A stretch of 64,000 bases of DNA from Buddleja alternifolia. Lineage: Eukaryota; Streptophyta; Magnoliopsida; Lamiales; Scrophulariaceae. Position 1 is the first letter of the stretch, and each line of letters starts with the position of its first letter. Position numbers and translations under genes: made by a program. The DNA lies in NCBI GenBank assembly GCA_019426215.1, contig CM033405.1, positions 33,963,239 to 34,027,238 on the forward strand. The letters are read 5' to 3'. Of this stretch, positions 34,537 to 47,096 are shown piece by piece. Under the pieces are notes generated by a model. The model searched no databases, was not told the origin of the DNA, and saw nothing but the letters and a program-made list of their open reading frames with translations.

Positions 34537-35902
34537 GGATAAATTAAGTATTCATCATAACTTCAGATAATTCTAGGGTGGACCAGGAGCTCGTACCGCC
34601 AAAATATTTGATTACGGGGTTTAGGAGTAAAACCTACTCCCCCATATATCATAATTCGAGGATGTACGGTGGACCAGTCTCAAACGATTCTACTCACAAT
34701 AGAATTAAACTTTTTTTTTTGGTGATAAATAGAATTAAACTTTTACTAGGTTTTAACTTTTCTCTTTTCTCTTTTGATTTTCGAATTTTGTGTCCTTGAC
34801 AGGAGGTTTTTCCTTTTTCTATAGGGTTTTTTCTTTTTTTATATTTTTTGTCGTGATTATGTGGTAAAATTTTAAGCTCAAAATTATTAGGCCTTTTTTC
34901 GAGCCCAAAATTAATGGTTTTGCTATATAGTCTTAGTTTCTGGTCTAGGATTAATTTCAAGACTTGTGATAGTCTTTGCATTATCTTTGTATCTTCTCCT
35001 CATATATAGTAAAATCTCTCTTATATATATTTATTCGATGAATAGCCTAATTCGCAACAGTCACATTAATCGTTATGTACGTATGTTCTTAATTCATGCT
35101 TTATTCAAATATTTCCCCGGTATATATTTTTGGAGCTCTTAATAGAGATGCACAATTTTTCAAACTTCGATCGGTGTGAAACTGACCAAACTCGATTTGG
35201 ATAAGAGTTTTCCCTGGTGGAGAATTTGGTCAAAAATGGAGATTCCATGTATAGTTGATGGCATAGAAACAACAAAGAAGTTACTCCAAAGAAGCATATG
35301 ATGCTGCAAAATCTTATCAACTCATTTAATTTGCAATTGTACTATAATTTCAGAAGATATATGCTGAGACCTTTTGCTCATAAAGCCAATCTTCTAGCAA
35401 AAAGGAGTATAAAAACCAAATTATAGAAATTAATTAGAAAAAAATTAAATTTTATTACTTTTGTCCAATCATAAATAAAATGCTTAATTGCTTTTCCTAT
35501 CACATCACATGCAGGAGTTGCAATTGGATCGCCCAATCCACTTGATCTGGATCCGGGTCGAGTTATCTCGTATGGGCCCGAGTTGACGTTGGCCCACCCT
35601 ACTGGTCAGTCCAATGTGGATACGAGATATATGCCGATATCAAATGTATATACGGATTCAAATAATCTAACAATTAATCTAACAATTAATAAATTTGCCA
35701 ATAATTAATCATTTGGTTAACTTCCCACTAAAAGATGAGATGTCAAGTGATCGAATCTCCACTCTTACGTTCTCATTGTTGTAATTCAACAATTAATAAA
35801 TTTAATAATTCTTTACATCTATAGCTATTTAATACTAATTGAGTACAATCCAACTAAATTAGTCCATCCTGTCCGAGAGTGTTTTTTACACATGCGTGTG
35901 TG
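34537..35902. other. Gene-free stretch downstream of the DUF761 gene
   Basis: The first part is presumably 3' UTR. AT-rich sequence follows with short frames lacking any domain. No repeat borders were identified. Confidence 0.4.
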
Positions 35903-35910
35903 AGGACCAC

Positions 35911-36638
35911 TGGGACTGTTAATTGAGTCGAGTCTGCCCGACGGCTCGACCAGTTTATAGTCGGGTCGAGCTTAATTAAATATGAGTCGAGCTGAATTTG
36001 AGGCTTTAAACTAGACCCAATAATTTTTGTGAGTCAGGCTTGAGTTTAGCATGGCTCAATCCGATATAAGTCCGACTCGATTAAAAATTTAGCATGTATG
36101 TTAAACATTAAGAATATTTTTTATATCAAACACTTAAAATGTCTAATTTCAAGCATTTTCATACTTTGACTTTTATACAAATTAGAGGGAAAAAATTGGA
36201 TGCAAATGTTGCTGTCATGATGTCCTACATTTTTAATGGCCTATCAATTATTATTGGTTAAACAACTTATTTGTTCCAAGATAAATTCTCATAAATGTTA
36301 GTAACCAAAAAATATTTTTTGATACTTTAAACAAAATATTGTACTTTAAACATAAGGAAATTAATCTCAAATAAATTATGTATTGACCATTTTCTTTTTC
36401 GTTTTATTTTGTAGTGTTTGAAATAAGTATACAAAATTAGTATTTTGTATGCATTTTATTGAAATAAATAAAATTTGCTAATTTGAGCCGGCTTGAATAA
36501 GTACTATGCGTTAGAATGTGTGAGCCGAGCTAAAAAAAAGTACTATGCGTTGAGTTTGAACCTATAATCGATAGGCTCGATGCAATTTGAGCTCGAGCAA
36601 GTTGCAGCTCTACTCATAAAGTCCGGTTAACAGCCCTA
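35911..36638. mobile_element. 728-bp hAT-type element, AGCTCG-rich
   Basis: The left end TGGGACTGTTAATTGAGTCG pairs with the reverse-complemented right end TAGGGCTGTTAACCGGACTT. Flanking 8-mers AGGACCAC (35903-35910) and AGAACCAC (36639-36646) match at 7 of 8. Both ends are rich in 'gagtcgag/gagctcgagc' motifs. It has no transposase. Confidence 0.8.
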
Positions 36639-36952
36639 AGAACCACACACAAAACAGCTTATTATGAGATAGATATAATGACCACTAAACTATAGGTTTA
36701 TCATTTAATTTAGACCAGCTAGTCTATTCTCTATACATACAATAGCATACGATTCACTTAATGAAATTCAAGTTTCCATACTACACTTTTACTGCAAAAC
36801 TCAAATTAAAAATAAAAAATCTAATAAAACCATCCTTCAAATATTTTTATTTATCATAACTAGAAAACACATTCAAAAAAATAAAAATCAACATTTTATG
36901 GAATAAATAATGACACGTTTTCCTTTTCTAGCTCAGACATAAAATGATTTTT

Positions 36953-37219
36953 TCAGTTCTGAGTTGGATTTGGAATACTTGGCGGTCACTTTCTCAGGCT
37001 TTGCTCCACAGCTTTCTTGGCTCCATTTGTGATGTCTTGCAGAGAAGCTGAAGAATACGAAGAATATAACAATTTTCTTGGCTGGGATGTATGTGTATAT
37101 GGATTAATAATATTCATAATTTGATCATTATCATGGAGCCTAAGTTGATGATAAAATGAAGAAGATAAAACAAGGGAAACTACAACAAAAGCTAATAGGG
37201 TTTTGTGCTTCATCTTCAT
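36953..37219 (-). pseudogene. Secreted-peptide precursor, CLE-like, with in-frame TGA before the peptide motif
   Basis: The ATG at 37217-37219 opens 77 codons up to TGA at 36986-36988. The N terminus MKMKHKTLLAFVVVSLVLSS is a clear signal peptide. The remainder is short, polar and ends AKKAVEQSLRK. Directly after the TGA the same frame continues PPSIPNPTQN and stops. This resembles the C-terminal dodecapeptide of CLE hormones (P-S-x-P-N-P-x-x-N); an IDA-like PPSxPS..N ending is the main alternative. Glycine, usual at position 6 of CLE peptides, is isoleucine here. The length (88 codons in total) fits either family. It may be a decayed gene, a sequencing or assembly error, or a readthrough case. 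No homologue can be checked here. Confidence 0.55.
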
Positions 37220-38400
37220 GTATATATGTATATATATATATATATATATTGATCAACAATTGCGGTACGCTAGCTAAGATAGTGTTGATAATGTCACAAA
37301 TGAAGAGATGGAGCAATTATATATATGGGTAGCTAGCATAGATGTACGTATTACGACATGGGCTTAATATAATATATAAGTACTGAAATATAGGTGCAAT
37401 TTTTTTTTTATTACTAATCATAAACTAAAGGGGGTGGAATTCCATGTCTTGATTTTTCTACGGATCAATCTAAATCTATATGTCAAATTAGCGAACCCCA
37501 TGCCAAGACACAAGATACTGATTACATGAAAATAGTCCTATATATATATATGTATGTATCATTATATAATTTTTGTGTGTATAATATACAAAATTAAAAG
37601 TTCAATGACTATCGTTGAAAATTTATTTATAGGGGTATTAAATCATATAATTTTAGAGATAATTAATAATATATGGTTGGTAAACTAAATAAAATGAATA
37701 TTGAGAAATAAAATGATTGATAATCATCATTAATTATTATGAAAAATAGATATAGAACAATTAGTTTTTTATTTGAATTTAAATTACTTATGTGGTAAAA
37801 TTGACTTCAATTAGCCCATTCACACATGCGCTTACTTAACTGATCTCAAATGTTGTATTTTATTATATATAGATATCTAATACGAGGATCAAAGCTACAC
37901 ATAGTGCACATGTAAATATCAACAGAAAGCAAGCAGTGTTCTTTATAGGTGAATGATGAGGTATTTATAGACATTGGAAATTAATGTACTAGAAAATTTT
38001 GGGTCGCTAACGTGGCGTCACGTGATCTTCCGGATGCACTCGTCTAGCTCTGATTGGTCGAAGTTGTGGCAGAGCCGAATATCTTCACAATGGGGTCGAT
38101 GGGTTCAATCCATATGAACTTGAGGGTCATGGATGATCAGTCAAGTCGAGCTTAAAGATCTTAGATCGGTCCAGTTAGACTTTAATTTGAGGATCATCCG
38201 ATTAAACCTCAGGGTCTTTATTGTGTTTTAAAGTTGGATATGCAATATTATACCACATATCAAGTACACCTAGAATTTAACTTAAGAACCCCATTTGCTC
38301 ATTTGTAAAGACTATATCTATGTCTATATTGACTTGATTAGTCAAGTTTAATTATTTGAATATATAAAAGAAAATATAATAATATTTCGGGCAAAACATT
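37220..38400. other. Upstream region of the peptide gene and gene-free DNA
   Basis: A TATATATG-rich run (37222-37250) abuts the start codon upstream and is probably promoter or leader. The rest is AT-rich and without genes. The part at 38085-38220 has repeated 'gggtc/gatca' words but no border that I can define. Confidence 0.4.
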
Positions 38401-38408
38401 GCAGCTGG

Positions 38409-38606
38409 TTTTTTTTTTTTTTTTTTTTTTGCCTACTACAGTATCCCGGGCATTGTCGGACTAATCTGTTGATCGACCCGGGTCGTACACCTGGCCTGGT
38501 GGGTGAGTCTCCCAACGGGGGTAACTGCCTACACAAGAAATCGAACCCGAGACCTTGCTTAAGCGGAACCGAGCTGCTTACCACTCGGATCAACCCCCGT
38601 TGGTTT
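38409..38606 (-). mobile_element. tRNA-derived SINE with poly(A) tail
   Basis: On the minus strand it starts GGGGGTTGATCCGAGTGG, has an A-box-like TGGTAAGCAGC, a B-box GGTTCGATTTC, about 100 bp of unrelated tail and then a run of about 22 A (plus-strand T run 38409-38430). Flanks GCAGCTGG (38401-38408) and GTAGCTGG (38607-38614) are a near-perfect duplication. Overlapping open frames on both strands are coincidental. Confidence 0.8.
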
Positions 38607-38614
38607 GTAGCTGG

Positions 38615-39818
38615 CTTTCGCTTACTATACAAACAAACATGGGGCAACACTTTCTTTGCATACCCTTGTACCAAGATTTTAGCATTTAAGAACTTTCCAG
38701 CAGCATGTTGGAATATTTTCTTATTTAAGGATATATAAATGTAATAAAAAAAATTAAGGATATATAATTAGTCTATTCATTTAATTTGTTGAATTCTGTC
38801 TCTATATTATGAGTAAAAAGATTAACAAACATTTAATTTTTTCACAGTTGTACCATGTTTTAATTAATTTAGTCTAGTAGTTAGGGCACAGGAGGAGACT
38901 CCATAAATTTTGGTTAGTATTTTACCCAAAAATAATTGTATCTTTGGAATTTTCATTCTAAAAAAATAAAGATTTGTTCGAGCAAAGAAAGTGTATGGGC
39001 TCAAAACTTTGCTCACCTGCCACTTACTCATATTTACAAATCACTCAATGATGTAACTTGATAATTATTAAGGGTAATTCGGTAAATGGCAAAATGAGTT
39101 TGTGGTGATTATGAGATTAGTATTTTATAGCCTATTATTATTGTTAACTCATTGGCAGGCTGACGAAAAAAAGATTTTCAGTCCACAATCCATTATGAAC
39201 ACTAGAAAGACTCATTGATTGGTGTTAGTTATTAATTATCTAATCACTCCATAAACACACCAAATACTGCTTTTACAGAAAATATTTGATCTGTCGCGAG
39301 TCAGGTCAGACTCTAACGTTCCATACACCTTTCCTGGCATACTTTTTCGAACTTTCACAACTTTGATCTCGGCTCTATTTTGATAATGTATCACCCTAAA
39401 ATCCGCATGTTATATACCGCTTATATCTTATTTAACTCGATGTCGCTCATAATTGAAATTGATACAGGGTTGTTGATCATGACCTCATGTCCTTCTAGGA
39501 TCTAGACACGTGTTACTCAAGTGATCTCTCACCATAAAAACTCTTCAATATCATTAGCAAATGTATGATGTCCTGTTGATCATATCTTGCAATCTAATTC
39601 CTGTTATTTTTTCTCGAGATCTCTACTAACTTAGAGATCTCTACTAACTTAAGCATTGGAGAATAGTTACTGAAAACAGCCTTTAGAAATTTTTTCTGAT
39701 TTACAAGTTTGCTTTTATCGAAGATTAATGTCACCAACCATTTGCAAGTCTAATTCTTCTTATCTCTTAGTCTCTTCCGACCTTTTACTAAGTTAAACAT
39801 CAGAGAATCTTTATTACT
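38615..39818. other. Gene-free stretch
   Basis: AT-rich DNA. A 19-bp tandem pair 'agagatctctactaactta' occurs at about 39617-39655. No gene was recognised. Confidence 0.4.
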
Positions 39819-40350
39819 GTCATGCCCCGGGATCGCGAGCCCATTGGATGCAAGAATTGCCTCTAAACTCATTGTGTGCACCCTGAAATTAAGCTCTAAA
39901 GCACTTGCTTAAAAGGAATATCCAATGAGTACACATAGTTCTTTGGAAATTCCTTATAAGCTATTCATCTTTTCTGTTCTTATTCAATGTGGGATGGGGC
40001 ATCACAATCACTCCTCCTTTAGAAGGCGACGTCCTCATCGCAGCGTGACACAGCCCATGATCGGTCACTAGGGGAGGGCACTTTAGAGGTGGCTCCTACA
40101 GGTTCAAGAGGTGGTTCATGCACATGTAACACTTTCTCCCAAAGGTTCAAGAGGTGGCTCCCACATGCGTAGCACTTTGTCCCTCATAGCACTCGGCTCT
40201 CTTCCGTCTGGCGATCAACTCTGATTCTATTTGTCATGTCCCGAGCCCACAAGCCCGTTGGACCAGAGAAGTCTCATTGAACCCACTAAGCGTAACCTTG
40301 AGTTGGACATTTGAACCACGACCCAAAATGGACCCGGGGGCGTGACAATT
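39819..40350. repeat. GC-richer dispersed-repeat-like block
   Basis: Two similar heads occur: 'tgtcatgccccgggatcgcgagcccattgg' region at 39819 and 'tgtcatgtcccgagcccacaagcccgttgg' region at 40233. Between them 'aggttcaagaggtgg' occurs twice (40098, 40143). The words 'gtgggatggggcatcacaat' and 'gacgtcctcatcg' are typical of plant LTR-type repeats in my experience. I cannot fix the borders or class. Confidence 0.45.
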
Positions 40351-41013
40351 ACGATATACTAAGTTGAGTTGATTATTTGATTTCAGTCTAGTTCTCTTTC
40401 TCAAGGTCGAAATCATCAACGATCCTACTCTCCTTTAACTGGTCAACGTCGACCGATCAATCGAGACAGGAATCAATATCATAAACGGGTTAAACATAAA
40501 ATCAAATGATAAATGTTTCAAGGCAGTAAAAGTTTAGTTTAAGGTCACCTTTTAAACAAAATCAAAATCATAAATAAGTAAATAACAATAGAAACTCTTT
40601 TTTCTTTTAATTCTAGATGAAGGGGATACCTTGACTTGATAAACTTGGGTCGATAGTTTTTAATCAGAGCTACACAGACCCTATAAGACTCTAAATAAGG
40701 AAAAAAAAATTACAACTTGTAACAGCCTGAAATTGAACCCAACCGAAAGCTGGAAGCTGATACCATTAGGAGGCTAACATGTCTTGGCTTAACAATAGAA
40801 ACTCTTTGATATGTTTAATTACCCAAAAAACAAAACAAAAAAAAGGCCTTAAAATAGGCCCAAGCCAATGTCAAATTGAATAAATGAGTTCGTTTTGGGT
40901 CTTCATATTAATTTGGACATATATTTATTATAATATATATCCCTTTGTAAAGCCCAAATAAAGATCTATTAACCCAAGCCCAAAACCGATCCCAATTTAT
41001 TTCAATTTCTATT

Positions 41014-41014
<1 letters not shown>

Positions 41015-41042
<28 letters not shown>
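41015..41042. repeat. AT microsatellite upstream of the EMSY-like gene
   Basis: An uninterrupted AT run lies just before the presumed core promoter. Confidence 0.85.
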
Positions 41043-41044
<2 letters not shown>

Positions 41045-41065
41045 TCCCTCTCGTCATGCCTTAAC

Positions 41066-41160
41066 GATTGCATTTTCTCTCTCTATAAATCTTCTTCTTC
41101 TCTCTCAATTTCTCTCTCTAAATTCTCTCTCTAGAGATCATTTCCATTTCTGAGAGAACA
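41066..41160 (+). promoter_or_regulatory. Core promoter and CT-rich leader of the EMSY-like gene
   Basis: TATAAAT at 41084-41090 sits in a strongly pyrimidine-rich tract ('tctctctc', 'cttcttcttctctctc'), about 150 bp before the ATG at 41240. CT-rich initiators and leaders are common in housekeeping plant genes. Confidence 0.5.
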
Positions 41161-41239
41161 CAAGAAGAGAAAAGGCGCTATACAAATTCTCTGGAGGCGT
41201 TGTACGACATCATTTCAGTTGCGCTGACGTCGTCTTTCT

Positions 41240-44200
41240 ATGGAATATGGAGCTGTAGATAGCAGCGGTGAGTTTTGTTGATTTTATTTCAATTATTTGT
41301 ACGCACGTGAGCAATTATTTGCCGTAATTGAGATTGAATTTCTGTTCTGTTTACCAATTTATGTTTCTTGGTGAATTTGCATGTGTCGCTGTCGTGTAAT
41401 TTGTCAGATCTTAGATAATTTTTTTGGTGTTTTTCGTTGATTTTTTGGGGTTTTGTAAGCAATTCATGGACAGATTTGGGAAAAATTGATGGTTTATTGA
41501 TGATGTTGAGGTTCGGTTGGGAAATTTGGGTTGAATGTTTAAGGTTTAGGGTTTTGAAGAGGTACCAAATTGTGGCTCTCTTGTTTCTTCTTTAGATTTT
41601 TCGGAAATTGAGGCGTCTGCAATTCCATTAATTCTCTGTAAGTTTTAGCTGGTTTCATTCACCAGTCCATTGTCCGGAGTTTTTGGTTTTGATGGCAAGA
41701 GAGAATGAGATGAAGGATGACCAATTTTCATGCTTCATAACTCTGTTTCTATTGATTTCTTGCTGCATGGTGAGACAATTTTTGTAATCCGCATCTACAG
41801 TTTCTGATTTCTTTTTACCAGGTTAAGTTATTCTAATGTTTTGAATTCGTAGGTGGCGAAGTGCTTTAGTTCTTTAATTAACTCCTAAATTTCAAAATTG
41901 TACAAAGTGGTTGTTGGTAAAGGCTTCGCGTGGTCAATCAACTATGGAAGATCGATCATCGTTTCTTTTAGCAATGGCAATAATGTATCACTTACAGAGC
42001 TAAATATATATGTAGTTGTCAATTTCTTTTCTGATCCATTGTTTACTTATGGTTAGTTGAAATAAGTGCAGGTACTGATGATGATAATCCCCAACCACAT
42101 TACAATAGAGTTCCAGTAGGAGGTCGTGTATCAGGGAACGGAAGATCATTTGTAGGCTCAGCCCCATATCAAAGGATGCAAACTGATATGGAATCTGAAA
42201 TTCACAATCTGGAGCAGATAGCATATGGTGCAGTTCTACGAGCATTTAAAGCACAGTCTGATGCGCTTACATGGGTATATTTTGTTGCTTTGTTTATTCC
42301 TTACTAGTCCATAGCGTATACTCGATGCGTATGCAAAAAATAAATTAGATAGGAATATTTTTTGAATTAAAATTAATTGAGTTCAAGTAAAAGGCGAGAC
42401 AAGAGAAGAAATAATAGAAAAAGATATTAGAAATAAAATTTAAAAAGAAATAAAGAGAAAATTATAAGAAAAAACATCCATGTTTCAGGTTTTACAGACC
42501 ATGTGATTGTTATTGGCCACCTCACCAAAGCTACTGAGGTGGCACCACATGGTACATAACAATTGGTTCATAAAATAAGGTTGCACTTGCCTAACCAAGA
42601 CCGTTTGACATTCCAAAAACAGTTCCTATAGGTCCATCTTCAATTCTATAATGGTATAGATGCTGTAGAATTCTTTTATTTCTGAAATCTGAAGGAATAA
42701 TATGCACCACCTGACTTGGTTTGAATACTCCATATTACATATTATTCAGGAAAAAGAAGGTCTAATAACAGAACTCAGGAAGGAACTAAGGGTTTCGGAC
42801 GATGAGCATCGAGAGCTACTTACTGACGTCAATGCTGATGATCTCATTCGCAGAATCAGAGAGTGGAGAGAGGCCGGTGGGAACAGAAATGCAGCCCCCA
42901 CTGTCCCCCAGCATATTAACAATCAATTACCAAGTCCAACAGTTTCAGCATCTCGCAAAAGGCAGAAGACATCTTTGTCAGCAAATCCATTTGGAGCACC
43001 ATCTCAATCATTGCACTCACAGTCATTGCCTGGTAGCACACAGCCATTATCTTCAGCTGTGAAATGGGGACCTGGTTCAGGAGTTGGTGGCCGAAGGCCT
43101 AATGCCGTATGTTCGAATTATTATAATAAGGATTAGATCGATACTAAAAATTAACTTTTGTTATTAATTTATCTATTTTTCCGTTTGTTCATAGGGTCAG
43201 CCAGCTTTCACCCCAGCAAAACCCATATATCAGTTTGCTAGTCATGTTTCCTCCGGGGCTCCTATGGATGACCCTTCCGAAAGCATAGGCGGCTCCTTAG
43301 TTGGTAGGAGAGTGATGATAAGATGGCCTGCAGACAATAACTTTTATGAGGCTGTCATAACTGAATACAATCCTGTAGATGTATGTGCTTTTCCCTTTTT
43401 TCCCTTTTTGTGGCTCCATGAATTGGAGAATCTCTAAAGTGTGTTTAATAGGATTCACCATGCAGAAAATGGATCTAAAAATATCGATTTATACCTTCCA
43501 TGGCACGTATGGGATATACAATTGAAACACATGATAAACTTCCTATAATACCTATACAACTAAATGGGGGTAGAGAGGAAAATCTGAAGCGACTTGGCGC
43601 TTGAATTGTCCTTTAACTTTATCTGTGTTCCAAATATTTAAAGATCCATCAATATGCATATCGGCATTGTAAAACAAAGAGAGTTGATTTTTCGTATCTT
43701 AGTCTTTTTATTACCTTAATGTTTTTGAGTATTTTGACCTTTAATCATACTCGTGGTGCATATTTTGGATTAGATGTTTGCAATTCATTGATTTGTGATA
43801 ATAAGGAGAAAGAAAGTTATATCTCCGAAAGTATGTGTTAAAAATGTGGTCGCACTTTTATAATTGAAAATACATGTACCATGCCCATTTTGCTTGCAGA
43901 AATCAAACAGTAAAGTTTGACTAATGAAATATAAATGCTACTTTTCGATAGAATGTGCTGGTTATGGTCAGTAATTTCTGGCAACTTAGGCATTTCTATT
44001 GGAGAAGCATTTGCTTTTCGACAACTTTTGTAAAACGAGTCTCGACAAGCATAAAATCTTATTATTGTGTGTATCTTCGCAATTGTAGTGTCTATGAAAG
44101 GTAAATAATCATCTTATGGTATTTGCAATTATGCTTCTTTCCCTTCTTTTGTTTATAATATTCAATTTAGGAAGTTGCATGGATATAATCGTGTAGGATC

Positions 44201-45988
44201 CCGTCATACTTCTTATTTCGGACTGGGATCACTTTATATGATAAAATACATTAAATACCCTTACAATCAAATGTAGTTTTTACTAATTTTCCTGGTATTT
44301 TCAGGGCCGCCATTCGTTAGTTTATGATAGCAATACGTCAAACGCCACCTTGGAATGGGTCAACATCAAAGAGGTAGCTATCTTTTGGTTCAAGTTGCTC
44401 ATATAGTTCTTGCCCATTCACTCGAAGTTAATTGCGTGTAACATTACGTCACCTCTCTTAAATGTTTGTGATATCTGTTCGGCACACATCAATATGCTTA
44501 TTGTGTTTTAAACTAATTTAAATAAAATAAACTGCTAATACCAACTTTTATCGCTATTCAAACCATTTCTTTTTCCATACAATAAATAGAAATGTTAAAG
44601 ATGTTCGTTGGCTGCCATGTCATATAGTTCGAGATATAGGAGTTACCTAAAAACACCAATGTTCTACACATGTTGGTTGTCTGACATAATCGCTTTCTTT
44701 TGCCTAAAATGACTAAACTTAAAACGTAATATCCAACGGCGCTTGCTAAATATTAGCAGCAGCTTTAATTGTAATTGTTCCATGCCTGATCATTTGATGA
44801 CGTGTATGCTTTTCAGCTATTTTTGGTGGGTGTCATATTATTATTATTATTACCTTCCTAATTTATTTGAAATCATTTTTTTTATTCTTTTGCTTCTGAT
44901 TGCAGGTTCCCCCAGAGGATATTCGATGGGTGGGTGATGATCCTGTTATATCTCGATTAGGTGAGTCAGGTGGACCTAATTCTGGAAGAGGGAGGTCATC
45001 TTCAATGAACCCATTTGCTAATGAAATCCGATCATCAAGAAATGGTGCTATAAAGGAAGACTCAGAGGAGATTGAAATATTACACACCGGCACATTGATT
45101 AAGAAGGTATTTATATGATTACTTAGTTGGAATGTCGTGGAGTTTTGCAAGCTTACACACTATTTTCTATACCATTGTTATCGCAGGTGGAGAGGGTGCT
45201 TGATGCAAGTCATCCTGATCAATTGGAGATCGACAAGGCTAAAAAACTGCTTAAGGTTGTCATTGATTTCAGTACAAAAATATTAGTTTACTGTCTTAAC
45301 CCTTTTGCGCTAAAAGTTGTTTTACAATTGGTATTGCAGGAACATGAGCAAACATTGATAGAAGTGATTGAAAAACTTGCAGATGCATGTGATAGCGGTA
45401 ATGATGATACTTCTAAATCTGATACCCCAGTTTGATTGTGTAATTCACTTGAATAGATTGGTTTCCTTTCCTACCATTTTCTCCATCAATGGCTTTCGCC
45501 ACTTAATGTAAAATGAATTGGTCAAAAAAAATTCCCCATAAATTTGTAGCTTCCTCCCCATTCCCTCATTCAGGTTGTGCAGCCTATCAGTTGTTCATTG
45601 AGTCTGATTATTGTGAAACACGTCTTGCCTTTAAAAAATAGTATATATTTGTCAAAATTGCTCTGAGGAACTGGAATCTTGCTGTAAGACTAGAAAAAAT
45701 GCTGAAATTCAGTTGAAACACAAGTGTATATGTTTTAAAATATACATCTTAATTTGTTGGTGTTTACATGTGCAAGCCTCGTCTAAGCGATAGTAAAAGT
45801 GCAGCATTTTGTTCTGTTTGCTTGAAAGAAAACCATACTCATTGTGTATTGATTTCATCTGATTCTTCATTCAGTTCCATTTTTTTTATTCAGATGATGA
45901 GCATCCATTCTCGCGTGGACATCCGATGGGCGGGCAACACAATGTTGAGTACCGTGGCCCGGACAATGCAGGAAGGGTAGCGAGTTAG
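41240..45988 (+). CDS. EML: EMSY-LIKE protein (ENT and Agenet/Tudor domains)
   Basis: Nine exons join in frame: 41240-41267, 42072-42274, 42750-43106, 43195-43380, 44305-44373, 44906-45106, 45187-45255, 45340-45397 and 45894-45988, giving 421 residues. The ENT domain (about 46-133) includes [20 protein letters not shown], then [25 protein letters not shown] and IRRIREWR. A serine-proline region with [14 protein letters not shown] follows. The Tudor/Agenet domain (about 231-290) includes [20 protein letters not shown] and [14 protein letters not shown]. The C terminus is a predicted coiled coil ([16 protein letters not shown]). EML proteins are nuclear histone-mark readers that act in immunity and development in Arabidopsis. 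If the last intron is retained, translation stops at 45433-45435 with an alternative tail. Neighbour order supports EML2 (At5g06780) as counterpart; the EML number is inferred. Confidence 0.93.
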
Positions 45989-47096
45989 GAATTGACCAAA
46001 GATCCAAGTACTGCACATGTCCAGCAAGATGTTATTGTTGTCCATAACTTGATCCCGCTTTTCTTTTCTTTTTCTCTTTAGTCTTTTGTAGCTCGTCCGC
46101 TTAGGATCTGTGATTAATGTTATCTGATGGAAAATTGAGGTTTGTAGGTTATACCTAGCTTTCTAGCATTTTTCCTATTACAGATTAAGATTCATATGTT
46201 GAACTTCAGCTGAATTGTTATGAAGTAAGATGTTTCCTGTGTATTAGAACTAAGCAACAATGCTTGGATCTACTTGAAACTCGTAGAATTTCCAACTCTT
46301 TCCTGTAAGTACAATATGCTGTAGAAGTTAACAGATTGAAGGTATATGCATAATAATATAGAGCGGGATTCTGGTTGTGTTTACAGAAATCCGGCTACAC
46401 ATGGAACACGAGATCATCTGCTTCCGGAAGAAATCGAAGAATTTCTTGGGAATCCCATTGATTGGCAAATTTTTGCAATTATTCTTTTATCCTTTTCATG
46501 GGCAAACAATGGGATGGGCGCCTAGTGTAGCAACTTGTTCCGGGTGAGCAGCCTATTGGATTAAGACGTCACATCGACTTCACAAAGTACACAACGGTCT
46601 AAACTTATACATTGTTAACTCATGATTAGGCTAGTATTGATGAAAAAAAAACTCGGACCATGTGTAGAGGGTACATTCGCCTATTGATTAAGCCCTTGAA
46701 ATTTTGCAATTTACCAAGAAACGCCCTATCGCTGATGTTGTCGAAACGAAAAATAGGGGTACAAATGTAATCCGTATTTATAGTTAATAGAGGCGGAAGT
46801 TATAATATGTATTTATTGACAAGGGTGAATTGTAATATATGTTTTTATCGACAGAGAAAGCTCTAAGAATTTCTCAAAACTCGGTGTAAACTTTTGTAAA
46901 TAAGGTCTCACGAAGGGTGTTTATGTAATTCATCCTTTTTACACTCATCTTCCAAGTGAACTCATGCTCAACTGTTAACTGAAAAATATGATTATTCTCT
47001 TCAAAATGCAACAAAGATGCAGCTGAAACATTGAAGCAAGGAAATCAATCTACTAGACTACAACCAAAACATTTGCATCAGTAGCACTTGAGTCCT
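45989..47096. other. Intergenic region between convergent genes
   Basis: It holds the 3' UTR of the EMSY-like gene (plus) and of the alpha/beta hydrolase gene (minus). No repeat or additional gene was recognised. Confidence 0.45.

Noticed and set aside
36953..37219. Calling the peptide gene an intact IDA or CLE gene
   Set aside because: The in-frame TGA precedes the motif and the central glycine is missing, so neither family can be asserted.
38530..38600. Possible tRNA gene (A and B boxes)
   Set aside because: Boxes are present but no cloverleaf can be folded, and an A tail with target duplication shows that it is a SINE.
38348..38738. Open frames on both strands near 38.5 kb
   Set aside because: They run through the tRNA-derived SINE and its poly(A) tail.
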